DNA from: Helicobacter bilis ATCC 51630
Lineage (GTDB): Bacteria; Campylobacterota; Campylobacteria; Campylobacterales; Helicobacteraceae
DNA length: 45,620 nucleotides
Assembly: GCF_000686565.1 (NCBI RefSeq)
Contig: NZ_JMKW01000019.1
Coordinates: forward strand, 1 to 45,620
Direction: 5' to 3'
Position 1 is the stretch's first letter. Every line of letters begins with the position of its first letter. The position numbers and the translations under genes were made by a program. The notes under the pieces are model-generated. The model ran no database searches. It worked only from the letters and a program-made list of their open reading frames with translations, and was not told where the DNA came from. Positions 24,369 to 33,918 of this stretch are shown piece by piece.

Positions 24369-26782
24369 CACAAGCAGATATTGCTATAAAGCATGAAGAT
24401 TCTAAGACAGAGCGTATTCAAGTATTTATCGATGATAAGGAATGCTATGCGAAAAAAGGGGAGAGTTTATTAAGCGTAGCAAGGAATAATGGTATAAATA
24501 TCTCTACACTTTGTGATCTTAAAAAGCTTACACCAACGGGTGCATGTCGCATGTGTGTGGTAGAAGAGGATAATGGCAATATTATTGCAAGTTGTAAAAG
24601 CTATGTAGCAAAGCCAATTAGAATCTATACTCAAACAGAGAAGCTACAAAAATATCGCAATCAAATTATGAGCTTTTTATGTATTAATCACCCTTTAGAA
24701 TGCGGTGTATGTGATAAAAGCGGTGAGTGTGAATTGCAAGATAAAGTGTTAGAATCTAGGGTTGCAATTCAGCCCTTTTTTGCCATTCAAAAGCAAAATG
24801 ACTATGTGCATTTTCATAATAAAGTCTATAATGAAGCCTTATGTATCATGTGTGAGAGATGTGCTAGAACTTGTAATGAATATGTGGGAAATAGTGTATT
24901 ATCCGTGCTTGCAGGGGGCTTTCACTCAAAGATTGGTGTAGATTTTAATGCCTATTGTGAAGATTGTGATGAATGCGTGAGTGTGTGTCCAACAGGGGCT
25001 ATGTTTTCTACGCGTTTCACTTATACAAGTAATGCTTGGGAGCTAGAGAAAGCTAAATCGCATTGCATTCATTGCAGTTTGCACTGCCCTTTGCATTATG
25101 AAGTAAAGCATAATATAGATTCTAAAAAAGAAGTCTATCGCATTAAAAATGAAGCCCATATCATGCAGTTATGCCATGCTGGAAGACATAACTTTTTACG
25201 CAAAAACTTACAAGATTCTACAACTAATAATTTCAGCTTAAATGAAGCTTTATCGCAAATAAATGCCCTGCGTCTTGGGACAAATCTAACAAATGAAGAG
25301 ATTTATATAGCAAATCTTTTAGCACAAAAATCTAATAAAAAGCTTTATTGCAACGAGGCTTTATCCTATAAAGAGTTTAATGCGATTTGTAATACATACG
25401 CAGAAGTAGAGAATCTAAACGCAATAAAAGACTTACAACATAATGGCGTTGTGATTATCTTAGGTAGTTATCTCTATGATGAAATGCCCGTATTGCGTAG
25501 TGATCTCTCAAAGCTATCACTCAAAAAAGGTGTGAAAAATATTTGGATAAGCCCTATTGCTGAAGAGAGATTTCAAAGTGATTTAGCAATTACTTATGAA
25601 GTATCAAGCGAACTTGCTATTAGCACACTACTTTTAAGCCTATTTACAAAGCAAATACAAGATACAATACACACTTTAGAATCTGATAAGGCTTTAAATA
25701 GTGTTCAGAATCTAGCCTTATTGCAAAATACTTTGACATGGCTACAAGCACAAGATTTAGCCTATCTTATGGCAGAAAGCAATGTAAGTGAAGCAGAATT
25801 AGTTCTTTTAGATTCTATATGTAATTATAATAAGCCTTTAGAATCTCATATTACTCAAACTTCTCACATAAAGATTCTAATAGGACAAGATTTCTATCTC
25901 TCTAAGCATTATAAGCTTATAGCACAGATTCTATCCGCTATTTCTCTTTGCAATAAGAATTGCTCTATTATCCCGCTTTGCTATGATAATATCCATGCGA
26001 TTGGTTTGTTATGCGATTTAGCTTATGATGATGGCAGTTATAATAATGTGTTAGGTATCCGCTCAAATGCTGAATTTAGCATTGCACCCATGCCTTTCAA
26101 ACTAGATTCTACAACGGAATCTAAAAATCCACACAAGCATTTATCCATTATGCCATTGCAGTTTATGGAGGGAAGTGTCATTGATATGTATGGGAATCTA
26201 GTAAAGCTCTACCCAAGTTTTAGAGATGATGATATTTTTAGTAGCACGAAAGATTGCATACAAAGAGATTTGCTTGATATAAGCAGGGATTATTTAGGGC
26301 TTGATTGTGAATATATGATAGATATTACAAGTGAAGTTCCTTTTTTAAGTGAGTTTTTACAAGAAAAAAATATTAAAGATTTTGACTCTTTAGAATCTAA
26401 AATGCCTTTAGATTCTAAAAATTTAAAACTCACTTTAGATAATATAGCCCTGCTTGAATATCCAGAAATTGTAATGAGTGAGGGCAGTGGTATCTTTATC
26501 TACAAAGCGGCTTTAAGTGGCAATTTAAGCTTTTATCGCAATGAATACAGAAGTGAAAATCTAGTGTATAATGGCAAAGAGTTGCATGGAATCTTAAAGG
26601 TATCAAAGCAGTTTTGCATTGCTACAAAATTGCAGGATAATGAGATTATCAATCTACAAGTAGGCGATGTTATCCTTAGTGTGAGAGTTATGCAGACTTC
26701 ATTTATGAAAGGCATGGTAGCAGTCCTTGCGAGTGATTATGTAATAACTTCTACAAAATATTTTGATTATAAGAGGGCATAG
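24365..26782 (+). CDS. nuoG: NADH-quinone oxidoreductase subunit G, first copy
   Basis: This 805-residue subunit carries the Fe-S chain of the peripheral arm. The [2Fe-2S] ligands are C50, C61, C64 and C77. The N5 site is H109, C113, C116 and C122 in NHPLECGVCDKSGECELQD. Two ferredoxin-like [4Fe-4S] sites are C160/163/166/170 and C198/201/204/208. The extra N7-type site is C234/C237/C241 plus C270. The rest is the molybdopterin-oxidoreductase-like fold without a cofactor site, more degenerate than in copy two. The start overlaps the stop of the fusion gene (ATGA) and has AAAGGAG upstream. Confidence 0.93.
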   Translation: MTQADIAIKHEDSKTERIQVFIDDKECYAKKGESLLSVARNNGINISTLCDLKKLTPTGACRMCVVEEDNGNIIASCKSYVAKPIRIYTQTEKLQKYRNQIMSFLCINHPLECGVCDKSGECELQDKVLESRVAIQPFFAIQKQNDYVHFHNKVYNEALCIMCERCARTCNEYVGNSVLSVLAGGFHSKIGVDFNAYCEDCDECVSVCPTGAMFSTRFTYTSNAWELEKAKSHCIHCSLHCPLHYEVKHNIDSKKEVYRIKNEAHIMQLCHAGRHNFLRKNLQDSTTNNFSLNEALSQINALRLGTNLTNEEIYIANLLAQKSNKKLYCNEALSYKEFNAICNTYAEVENLNAIKDLQHNGVVIILGSYLYDEMPVLRSDLSKLSLKKGVKNIWISPIAEERFQSDLAITYEVSSELAISTLLLSLFTKQIQDTIHTLESDKALNSVQNLALLQNTLTWLQAQDLAYLMAESNVSEAELVLLDSICNYNKPLESHITQTSHIKILIGQDFYLSKHYKLIAQILSAISLCNKNCSIIPLCYDNIHAIGLLCDLAYDDGSYNNVLGIRSNAEFSIAPMPFKLDSTTESKNPHKHLSIMPLQFMEGSVIDMYGNLVKLYPSFRDDDIFSSTKDCIQRDLLDISRDYLGLDCEYMIDITSEVPFLSEFLQEKNIKDFDSLESKMPLDSKNLKLTLDNIALLEYPEIVMSEGSGIFIYKAALSGNLSFYRNEYRSENLVYNGKELHGILKVSKQFCIATKLQDNEIINLQVGDVILSVRVMQTSFMKGMVAVLASDYVITSTKYFDYKRA

Positions 26783-26783
26783 T

Positions 26784-29522
26784 ATGAATATTACGATTGA
26801 AGGGCAAGTGCTTCAAGCAAATGATGGGGATACAATCCTTGATGTTGCAAGACGCAATAATATACAGATTCCTACCATTTGCTTTTTAAGCGGTTGTAGC
26901 CCGACTTTAGCATGTAAAATGTGTATGGTGGAAGTCAATGGTAAAAGGGTGTATAGCTGTAATGCGAAAGTAAAAGATGGCATGGAAGTTGTAGTCCATA
27001 ATGAAGAGTTACAAAAAGATAGAAATGAGATTATGACTACCTATTGTGTGAATCACCCTTTAGAATGTGGCGTATGTGATAAAAGCGGGGAATGTGAATT
27101 GCAAGATTTCACACTTTATACAAAGGTTGATACGCAACAATTTGGCTTACAAGAAGCAGATAAAAAGTCATATAGTTTTGCTCAAAGCTTTTATGACCCA
27201 GCATTATGTATCATGTGTGAAAGGTGTGTTACCACTTGCAAGGATAATATAGGTGAAGCAAACTTGAAAGCAGGCAAAGCAAACCTCTTCACGCCAGATA
27301 ACTATAAAGATTCTATGGGGAAAGATCCCTATTCTGTATGGGCGAAAAGACAAAAAGGCTTGATTGAGTTTGTGGGTAAGAATGAATGCAAGGATTGTGG
27401 AGAGTGTATCTCTGTATGTCCTGTCGGGGCTATGACTTATAAAGATTTTACCTATACAAGTAATGCGTGGGAATTAGAAAAGATACATTCTACCTGCACG
27501 CATTGTGCGGGGGGTTGCTCTCTTATATATAATGTAAAGCATTTAGATGTAAAGGGCGATTTACAAAAAGTCTATCGCGTGCAAAATGATTTTTTATATA
27601 ATCCTATTTGTGGGGCAGGGCGGTTTGCCTTTGATATGGTATCTATTGGTTCTCGTAATACAACGGCATTGCACCAAGCATTCCAAAGGGCAGATTCTAT
27701 ATTTATAGGCAGTGATGTGAGTAATGAAGAAGCTTTTCTTGCTGACCTGATTGCTAAAAAGCTAGAGATTCCATTAATAAATCATGAAGCCTATTGTTTG
27801 CAGCATTTTGAAAATTACTTTTTGCAAGCAAGAAAGCTTTATAATACACAATTTAGCACAGAATCTAAACAAAACTTCTTTGCTACTTTTGAAGACTTTA
27901 AAACAAGTCCAAGCTTTATAGCATTACATACTTATTTTAAACATGACGCACCAATTGTTCGCTACAAGCTAAACAATAATCTAAAAATGCAGAAAAACTC
28001 ACAAGTAATAAGCATAACTCTCTTTAAAGATACACTTTTAGAATCTCTTGGCAAAAATGTTACACAAATACAAGGTGATAATGCGAATGTTTCACTTATG
28101 GGGATACTTGGCTTAGTATTTGCAAATGATTTAATTGATGATTTTGAAGAATGCTTTCCTAATAGCTTAAGTGCATTTATGAAAAAGGAAGTCCAAAAGG
28201 TAGAGGGATTCTATATCCAAAAAGAAGCTGAAGAGACTTTGACACAAGATTCTAAAGAGAGTTTAGAATCTAAAGATTCTCAAGTTGAAAATCAAGTGGA
28301 AGTAAATCAAGCAGAAGAGAAACAAGCAGACACAAAAAGCGAAGTAGATAACCTAAGCCCCTATGATACAAGTATAATCGCAAACGCATTAAATATGACT
28401 GATTTAAGTAGCCTTAAATTAAGCAAAAAAGATGGAATCTTAATGATCTCACAATATGTTTTTGATGAGTTTTTAGCGCATGATTTTACAAGTAGTGAAG
28501 GCTATGGATTGCAATCACATTTTACAGATAAAAATCCCCCCACAATAGAAAATGCGGTGGCAACAGCGATTATGGAGGGCATTACAGAATCTGTGCGACA
28601 TGATATTATGGATAATGGAGTGAAACTTCAGATTCTAGCTCATTTAATCGCCTTTGTATGCAATAGGCTAAATCTTTCCCTGCTTTATATTCCAAAAGGC
28701 ACAAATACAATTGGCGTAGCAAATCTTTGTGCTTTAAGCCCAAGTGATACTATAGAATCTAAATATAGCATAGGTATCCGCACAAAGGGAAGCTTTACTC
28801 TAGATTCTAATCTCCCTACTATAAAGCCAAATTTCGCCCTACCTACACTCGCACAAAGTGAGGGTAGTATAACGAATCTAGAAAATAGAGTCCTGCCTTT
28901 AATCCCTAGTGTGCCTTATTTAGATTCTTGTTTAGAATCTGGACTTGATTTAAGCGATATTGCAAGAGAGTTAGAAGCTTTGCCTGATGAGATTTCACAT
29001 TTAGAGTATTTAAGCGATTTTACAGAATATTTGTATATGAATAATGCCGCTTATAAGCAGATTCTACATAAAGATTTAAAGGTGAGTTTTGAGAGAGATG
29101 GCAGGGATAATCGGGGCTATATGTTGCTTTTAGATAAAAAAGAAGCACAAAGTAGCCTTGAAGTGAAGTTTTCATTATGTCCGCGTGAGAATATAGGCTA
29201 TAATGCGTTATTACTTGAAACACAGAATCAGTTTAATAACACAACGCGCTCAAGTAAGAATCTCCAATCAAAAAGCGGTGTATATGCAAGTAAGGCATAT
29301 ATGCAAGAGCATGGCTTGAGTGAGGGAGATTCTATATATCTTATACACAATGATATACGCGTTGAGAGTGAGATTTATTGCGATAATGAAATAGATACTA
29401 TGCTTTTGCTTGTTTCACCTATGATTAGTAATATAAAAGCATTGTTTCAAGGCTATTTTAGCACATCGCTAGAGATTGTAAAGGCAGATGAAATGAATAA
29501 GGAAGAAAGGAATAGGGCATGA
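26784..29522 (+). CDS. nuoG: NADH-quinone oxidoreductase subunit G, second copy
   Basis: A second full NuoG of 912 residues follows one base after the first. All cluster ligands are present: [2Fe-2S] C33, C44, C47, C59; H91, C95, C98, C104; C142/145/148/152; C202/205/208/212; and N7-type C238/C241/C245. The segment NHPLECGVCDKSGECELQD is identical to copy one. The spacing between the two ferredoxin-like sites is longer here (about 22 extra residues). An acidic linker near residues 480-530 (KESLESKDSQVENQVEVNQ) carries several AGATTCT words. The start chosen is ATG 26784 with AGAGGG upstream, not the ATG seven codons earlier inside copy one. Confidence 0.93.
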   Translation: MNITIEGQVLQANDGDTILDVARRNNIQIPTICFLSGCSPTLACKMCMVEVNGKRVYSCNAKVKDGMEVVVHNEELQKDRNEIMTTYCVNHPLECGVCDKSGECELQDFTLYTKVDTQQFGLQEADKKSYSFAQSFYDPALCIMCERCVTTCKDNIGEANLKAGKANLFTPDNYKDSMGKDPYSVWAKRQKGLIEFVGKNECKDCGECISVCPVGAMTYKDFTYTSNAWELEKIHSTCTHCAGGCSLIYNVKHLDVKGDLQKVYRVQNDFLYNPICGAGRFAFDMVSIGSRNTTALHQAFQRADSIFIGSDVSNEEAFLADLIAKKLEIPLINHEAYCLQHFENYFLQARKLYNTQFSTESKQNFFATFEDFKTSPSFIALHTYFKHDAPIVRYKLNNNLKMQKNSQVISITLFKDTLLESLGKNVTQIQGDNANVSLMGILGLVFANDLIDDFEECFPNSLSAFMKKEVQKVEGFYIQKEAEETLTQDSKESLESKDSQVENQVEVNQAEEKQADTKSEVDNLSPYDTSIIANALNMTDLSSLKLSKKDGILMISQYVFDEFLAHDFTSSEGYGLQSHFTDKNPPTIENAVATAIMEGITESVRHDIMDNGVKLQILAHLIAFVCNRLNLSLLYIPKGTNTIGVANLCALSPSDTIESKYSIGIRTKGSFTLDSNLPTIKPNFALPTLAQSEGSITNLENRVLPLIPSVPYLDSCLESGLDLSDIARELEALPDEISHLEYLSDFTEYLYMNNAAYKQILHKDLKVSFERDGRDNRGYMLLLDKKEAQSSLEVKFSLCPRENIGYNALLLETQNQFNNTTRSSKNLQSKSGVYASKAYMQEHGLSEGDSIYLIHNDIRVESEIYCDNEIDTMLLLVSPMISNIKALFQGYFSTSLEIVKADEMNKEERNRA

Positions 29523-30505
29523 GTGAGTTTATCATTGAGACTATTATAAAGGTATTAGTTGTTTTGCTTGTGTTTTCATTTTTAGGTGGATTTGCAACAT
29601 ATCTTGAAAGAAAGATTCTAGGATTTTTTCAAAGGCGACTTGGACCTGTTTATGTAGGACCTTTTGGATTGTTGCAGTTTGGGGCTGATGCGATTAAGCT
29701 TTTTACAAAAGAGGATATTATCCCCAAAGGTGCAAATAAGTTTATTTTCACATTAGCACCCGTTGTAGCCTTAGTGAGTGCGATGACTTCTATGGTTGCT
29801 ATTCCATTTTTTCCTGATTTTGAGATTTTTGGCTATAAGGTAACGCCGATTATTTCAGATATTAATGTCGGCTTACTCTTTTTTATATCAGTTGGTGCAG
29901 TAGGAATCTATGCGCCGCTTTTAGCAGGGCTTAGCAGTGGGAATAAGTGGAGTTTAATAGGTGGGGCTAGGGCATGTATCCAAGTCTTAAGCTTTGAGAT
30001 TGTAAGCGGGCTTGCGATTTTAGCACCCATTATGTTAGTAGGCTCACTCTCACTTGTGGCTATGAATAGCTATCAAAGCGGCAGTGTGCTTGATTGGCTT
30101 ATATGGAAGCAGCCTTTAGCATTCCTGCTTTTCTTAATCGCAAGTTATGCAGAATTAAACAGAACGCCATTTGACTTACTCGAGCATGAAGCAGAGATTA
30201 TAGCAGGGTATTGCACGGAGTATAGTGGCTTAAAATGGGGTATGTTTTTCATCGCTGAATACGCACATATGTTTGCCTTTGGCTTTGTTGTAAGCCTTAT
30301 TTTCTTAGGTGGTTTTAATCCTATCGGCTTTATCCCCGGTGGTATTGCTATCATTTTAAAAGTGTGCTTTTTCATCTTTTTATTCATGTGGGTAAGGGCT
30401 ACTCTGCCACATGTCCGCCCAGATCAATTGATGAATACTTGTTGGAAAGTGCTTGTGCCTTTGGCTTTGGCAAATGTACTTATTACAGGCATTGTATTAT
30501 TATAA
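29519..30505 (+). CDS. nuoH: NADH-quinone oxidoreductase subunit H
   Basis: This 328-residue membrane subunit links the peripheral arm to the proton pumps and forms part of the quinone tunnel. Landmarks are ATYLERKILGFFQRRLGPVYVGPFG, LQFGADAIKLFTKEDIIP, the glutamate-rich loop SYAELNRTPFDLLEHEAEI, and RATLPHVRPDQLM near the end. About eight membrane helices. The start overlaps the stop of the second nuoG (ATGA). Confidence 0.97.
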   Translation: MSEFIIETIIKVLVVLLVFSFLGGFATYLERKILGFFQRRLGPVYVGPFGLLQFGADAIKLFTKEDIIPKGANKFIFTLAPVVALVSAMTSMVAIPFFPDFEIFGYKVTPIISDINVGLLFFISVGAVGIYAPLLAGLSSGNKWSLIGGARACIQVLSFEIVSGLAILAPIMLVGSLSLVAMNSYQSGSVLDWLIWKQPLAFLLFLIASYAELNRTPFDLLEHEAEIIAGYCTEYSGLKWGMFFIAEYAHMFAFGFVVSLIFLGGFNPIGFIPGGIAIILKVCFFIFLFMWVRATLPHVRPDQLMNTCWKVLVPLALANVLITGIVLL

Positions 30506-30514
30506 GGAGATTGT

Positions 30515-31135
30515 ATGCAAACAACACATACAGAGACAAAGACAGATTCACAAGAAAAGAAAGATTATTATTTTGTGAGTATGGAGAAAATGCCAGAAAA
30601 TGGCTTTGAAAGCTTTAAGCGAAGCGTGAAGTTAAGCTTGGGTGCAGATATTATCAAAGGCTTAGGCTTAACAATAAAAGAGTTTTTTAGCAAACCAGTA
30701 ACGATTAACTATCCTTTTGAAACACAGCCTTTAAGCCCTCGGTATCGTGCCGTGCATAACTTGCAGAGAATGTTAGAATCAGGTAGTGAGAGATGTATTG
30801 GCTGTGGTTTATGTGAAAAGATATGCACGAGTAATTGCATTAGAATCTTAACGCATGAGGGTGAAGATGGTCGTAAAAAGATTGATTCTTACACGATTAA
30901 TTTAGGTCGGTGTATCTATTGTGGTTTATGTGCTGAGGTCTGCCCAGAGCTTGCCATTGTTATGGGGAATCGCTTTGAGAATGCAAGTGAGCAAAGAGCG
31001 CATTTTGGTTTAAAAGAAGATTTTCTAAAAGATTTAGAAGAAGCAAAAAGTCATCATCAGCTTGAGTTTGTGGGATTTGGGTCTGTGCGTCCAAGTGCAG
31101 ATAAAGAAGTCAAGCAAACACCGCTAGATTACTAA
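30515..31135 (+). CDS. nuoI: NADH-quinone oxidoreductase subunit I
   Basis: This 206-residue subunit carries the two [4Fe-4S] clusters N6a and N6b. The ligands are C94, C97, C100, C104 ([11 protein letters not shown]) and C133, C136, C139, C143 ([13 protein letters not shown]). An amphipathic N-terminal part with [20 protein letters not shown] anchors it to the membrane arm. The start at 30515 has AAGGAG upstream. Confidence 0.97.
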   Translation: MQTTHTETKTDSQEKKDYYFVSMEKMPENGFESFKRSVKLSLGADIIKGLGLTIKEFFSKPVTINYPFETQPLSPRYRAVHNLQRMLESGSERCIGCGLCEKICTSNCIRILTHEGEDGRKKIDSYTINLGRCIYCGLCAEVCPELAIVMGNRFENASEQRAHFGLKEDFLKDLEEAKSHHQLEFVGFGSVRPSADKEVKQTPLDY

Positions 31136-31144
31136 GGAGTAGGT

Positions 31145-31735
31145 ATGTTTGAGGCTATCGCATTTTATGTATTTGGTGCGTTGTGTTTATGTGCGTTTTT
31201 GATTGTCGTTATGACAAATAACATTCTTTACGCACTCACCGCACTTGCTTTTGGTATGATTTTAGTATCTGGTTTATTCTTTTTGCTTAATGCTGATTTC
31301 TTAGGTGTGGTGCAGATTATTGTATATACGGGTGCTGTTGTGGTTATGTATGCCTTTGGTATGATGCTATTTGATGTAAGCAAGGAAGTCAAAGAAAAAT
31401 TTCAGAATCAATTTATGGTATGGCTACTTGTAAGTATTTTTGCTATTGGGCTTTTAATTGTTGTTGGCAATACACAAACAACAATCCCATATCAAAACGA
31501 CAATAGCACAAACGCACTCGCACATTTACTCTTTAAAGACTATCTTGTATGCTTTGAAGCAGCGGCAATCATGCTTTTAATGGCAATGATAGCAGGTATT
31601 GGCGTAGGCTCTCATAAGCCAGAATTTACACATGAAGATTCACTAAAAAATGAAGTCAAAAAAGATGAAAAAGATTCATTAACATATAATCAAGCAATAC
31701 CGCACAATCAATTCTCACAGAAGGAGGCACAATGA
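31145..31735 (+). CDS. nuoJ: NADH-quinone oxidoreductase subunit J
   Basis: This 196-residue membrane subunit has five predicted helices: AFYVFGALCLCAFLIVVMT, ALAFGMILVSGLFFLL, LGVVQIIVYTGAVVVMYAFG (the helix with the pi-bulge region), FMVWLLVSIFAIGLLIVV and CFEAAAIMLLMAMIAGIGVG. The polar tail after the last helix is longer than average. AAGGAG precedes the start; the stop overlaps nuoK. Confidence 0.95.
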   Translation: MFEAIAFYVFGALCLCAFLIVVMTNNILYALTALAFGMILVSGLFFLLNADFLGVVQIIVYTGAVVVMYAFGMMLFDVSKEVKEKFQNQFMVWLLVSIFAIGLLIVVGNTQTTIPYQNDNSTNALAHLLFKDYLVCFEAAAIMLLMAMIAGIGVGSHKPEFTHEDSLKNEVKKDEKDSLTYNQAIPHNQFSQKEAQ

Positions 31736-32034
31736 TTACATTAAATCATTATCTTGTTTTTAGTGCCATTATGTTTTGTATTGGACTTTATGGAATCTTA
31801 AGGCGAAAAAATATCTTGCTTCTACTCTTTGCTACTGAAATTATGCTCAATGCTGTCAATGTAGCCTTTGTAGCTATTGGCTATTATAAGGGCGATTTGC
31901 AAGGGCAGATTATGGCATTATTTGTCATTGCATTAGCAGCAGCAGAAGTTGCCATTGGCTTAGGCTTAGTACTTATGCTATATAAAAAATATAAAACGCT
32001 TGATATTGATAAGCTTAGTAACATGAGGGGGTAA
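31732..32034 (+). CDS. nuoK: NADH-quinone oxidoreductase subunit K
   Basis: This 100-residue, three-helix proton-channel subunit shows the two conserved membrane glutamates, in LLFATEIMLNAVNVAFVA and ALAAAEVAIGLGLVLMLY. The start overlaps the nuoJ stop (ATGA) and has GAAGGAGG upstream. The length is standard. Confidence 0.97.
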   Translation: MITLNHYLVFSAIMFCIGLYGILRRKNILLLLFATEIMLNAVNVAFVAIGYYKGDLQGQIMALFVIALAAAEVAIGLGLVLMLYKKYKTLDIDKLSNMRG

Positions 32035-32036
32035 TT

Positions 32037-33905
32037 ATGCTTTTTACAACGATTATGCAATATCAAGAACAAATACTTATAGCCTTGATATTACTTCCAC
32101 TTATATCCGCTCTTATGGCTGGGCTTAGCTCTACCCTAAAACCCTCCATTATGCTTGGCTATATCTCTTCTCTTTGTATTAGTGCGAGTTTTATTCTTGC
32201 ACTTTTATTGTTTTATTTTTTAATGAATGGTGGTGAGAGTTTTCATGTTGTGTTATGGGATTTTATCCAAACAGGGCAGTTTCAAGTAACCTTTTCTTTC
32301 ATGTTTGATCATATTAATGCAGTGATGATTCTAGTCGTTACACTCGTTTCAAGTATGGTGCATTTTTATTCTATCGGTTATATGGCACACGATAAAGGTT
32401 TCAATCGCTTTTTTGCCTATCTTGGCGGATTTGTATTCTCAATGCTACTGCTTGTTGGTGGCGATAATCTTATGGTGCTTTTCATCGGTTGGGAGGGCGT
32501 TGGGACTTGCTCTTATCTACTCATTGGCTTTTGGTATCAAAAAAAGAGTGCAAATGCAGCGTCTATTGAAGCCTTTGTGATGAATAGAATCGCTGATTTA
32601 GGTATGCTACTTGGAATCTTTTTAGTCTATACAAGTGTAGGCTCACTCTCATATAATGAGATTTTTATACAATTAGCAAGTAATCCACCAGAAGATTCTG
32701 TGCTAACATGGGCTGCTATTTTGCTTTTTATCGGTGCTATGGGAAAATCCGCACAATTTCCACTGCATACATGGCTTGCAAACGCTATGGAGGGACCAAC
32801 ACCAGTTTCAGCCCTAATCCATGCTGCTACAATGGTAACTGCTGGAGTATATCTAGTCATTAGATTAGCCCCACTTTATAATAGTGTCCCACAAGTTGCT
32901 TACTTTATCGCATGTCTTGGGGCATTTGTAGCCGTGTTTGCTTCACTTATGGCAATTGTAAATAAAGACTTAAAAAGGATTATTGCCTACTCTACGCTTT
33001 CACAGCTTGGATATATGTTTGTAGCGGCTGGACTTGGGGCTTATACAATAGCCCTTTTTCACCTTTTCACACATGCCTTTTTTAAATCGCTTTTATTCTT
33101 AGGTGCGGGTAATGTTATGCACGCTATGAATGACAAACTTGATATTACAAAAATGGGGGCTTTAAATAAGCCTTTAAAAATTAGCATGATTTTCATGTTT
33201 ATAGGCTCTATCGCCCTTTGTGGTATCCCGCCACTTTCTGGTTATTTCTCAAAAGATAAGATTCTAGAAGTCGCATTTACAAGCTCGTATGAATTATGGA
33301 TTGTGCTGCTTATTGGTGCTATCTGCACGGCTTTTTATAGCTTTAGACTTTTTACTTTAGTCTTTTTAGCACCAAAAAATCATAACGAGCATCCACATGA
33401 AGCAAGTAAGGTTATGCTATATGCTATGACTCCTTTAGCATTTCTAGCTATTGTTGCTGGGTTATTTTATACTCAATTTGATACTTTCTTATCATCTGTG
33501 CTTGTTCCAGCAAAAATACATGTAGATAATATTATCATGCTTATCTCACTTACTCTAGGGCTTGTGATACTCTCTATTGTGAGTGCGTATTTTATGTATA
33601 GAAATGGCTATAAAGATGGTAAGAAAAATATCTTACATAAGATTCTAGAAAATGAATACTACATTCCGCATTTATATAGAATCTTTATTGTGAAACCTTT
33701 TGGCTTTATATCAGATTTCTTATATCATATTATTGATATGGGGATTCTAGATAAAATAGTTGATGGTATTGCAAAATGCTTTGTGCTATGTAGCTATATG
33801 TTGCGACCATTGCAAAATGGGAATCTAAGCAGTATGTTGCGGTTAATGAGTGCTGGTGTTGCCATTTTATTATGTGTAACGCTTATGTATTTTATAATGA
33901 ATTAA
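32037..33905 (+). CDS. nuoL: NADH-quinone oxidoreductase subunit L
   Basis: This 622-residue Mrp-type antiporter-like subunit is at the distal end of the membrane arm. Landmarks are IGWEGVGTCSYLLIGFW with the key Glu, GAMGKSAQFPLHTWLANAMEGPTPVSALIHAATMV with the key Lys and His, and KRIIAYSTLSQLGYMF. The C-terminal part forms the long lateral helix and final segment (FGFISDFLYHIIDMG to LLCVTLMYFIM). It starts two bases after nuoK. Confidence 0.97.
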   Translation: MLFTTIMQYQEQILIALILLPLISALMAGLSSTLKPSIMLGYISSLCISASFILALLLFYFLMNGGESFHVVLWDFIQTGQFQVTFSFMFDHINAVMILVVTLVSSMVHFYSIGYMAHDKGFNRFFAYLGGFVFSMLLLVGGDNLMVLFIGWEGVGTCSYLLIGFWYQKKSANAASIEAFVMNRIADLGMLLGIFLVYTSVGSLSYNEIFIQLASNPPEDSVLTWAAILLFIGAMGKSAQFPLHTWLANAMEGPTPVSALIHAATMVTAGVYLVIRLAPLYNSVPQVAYFIACLGAFVAVFASLMAIVNKDLKRIIAYSTLSQLGYMFVAAGLGAYTIALFHLFTHAFFKSLLFLGAGNVMHAMNDKLDITKMGALNKPLKISMIFMFIGSIALCGIPPLSGYFSKDKILEVAFTSSYELWIVLLIGAICTAFYSFRLFTLVFLAPKNHNEHPHEASKVMLYAMTPLAFLAIVAGLFYTQFDTFLSSVLVPAKIHVDNIIMLISLTLGLVILSIVSAYFMYRNGYKDGKKNILHKILENEYYIPHLYRIFIVKPFGFISDFLYHIIDMGILDKIVDGIAKCFVLCSYMLRPLQNGNLSSMLRLMSAGVAILLCVTLMYFIMN

Positions 33906-33918
33906 GCAAGGAGTAAAA

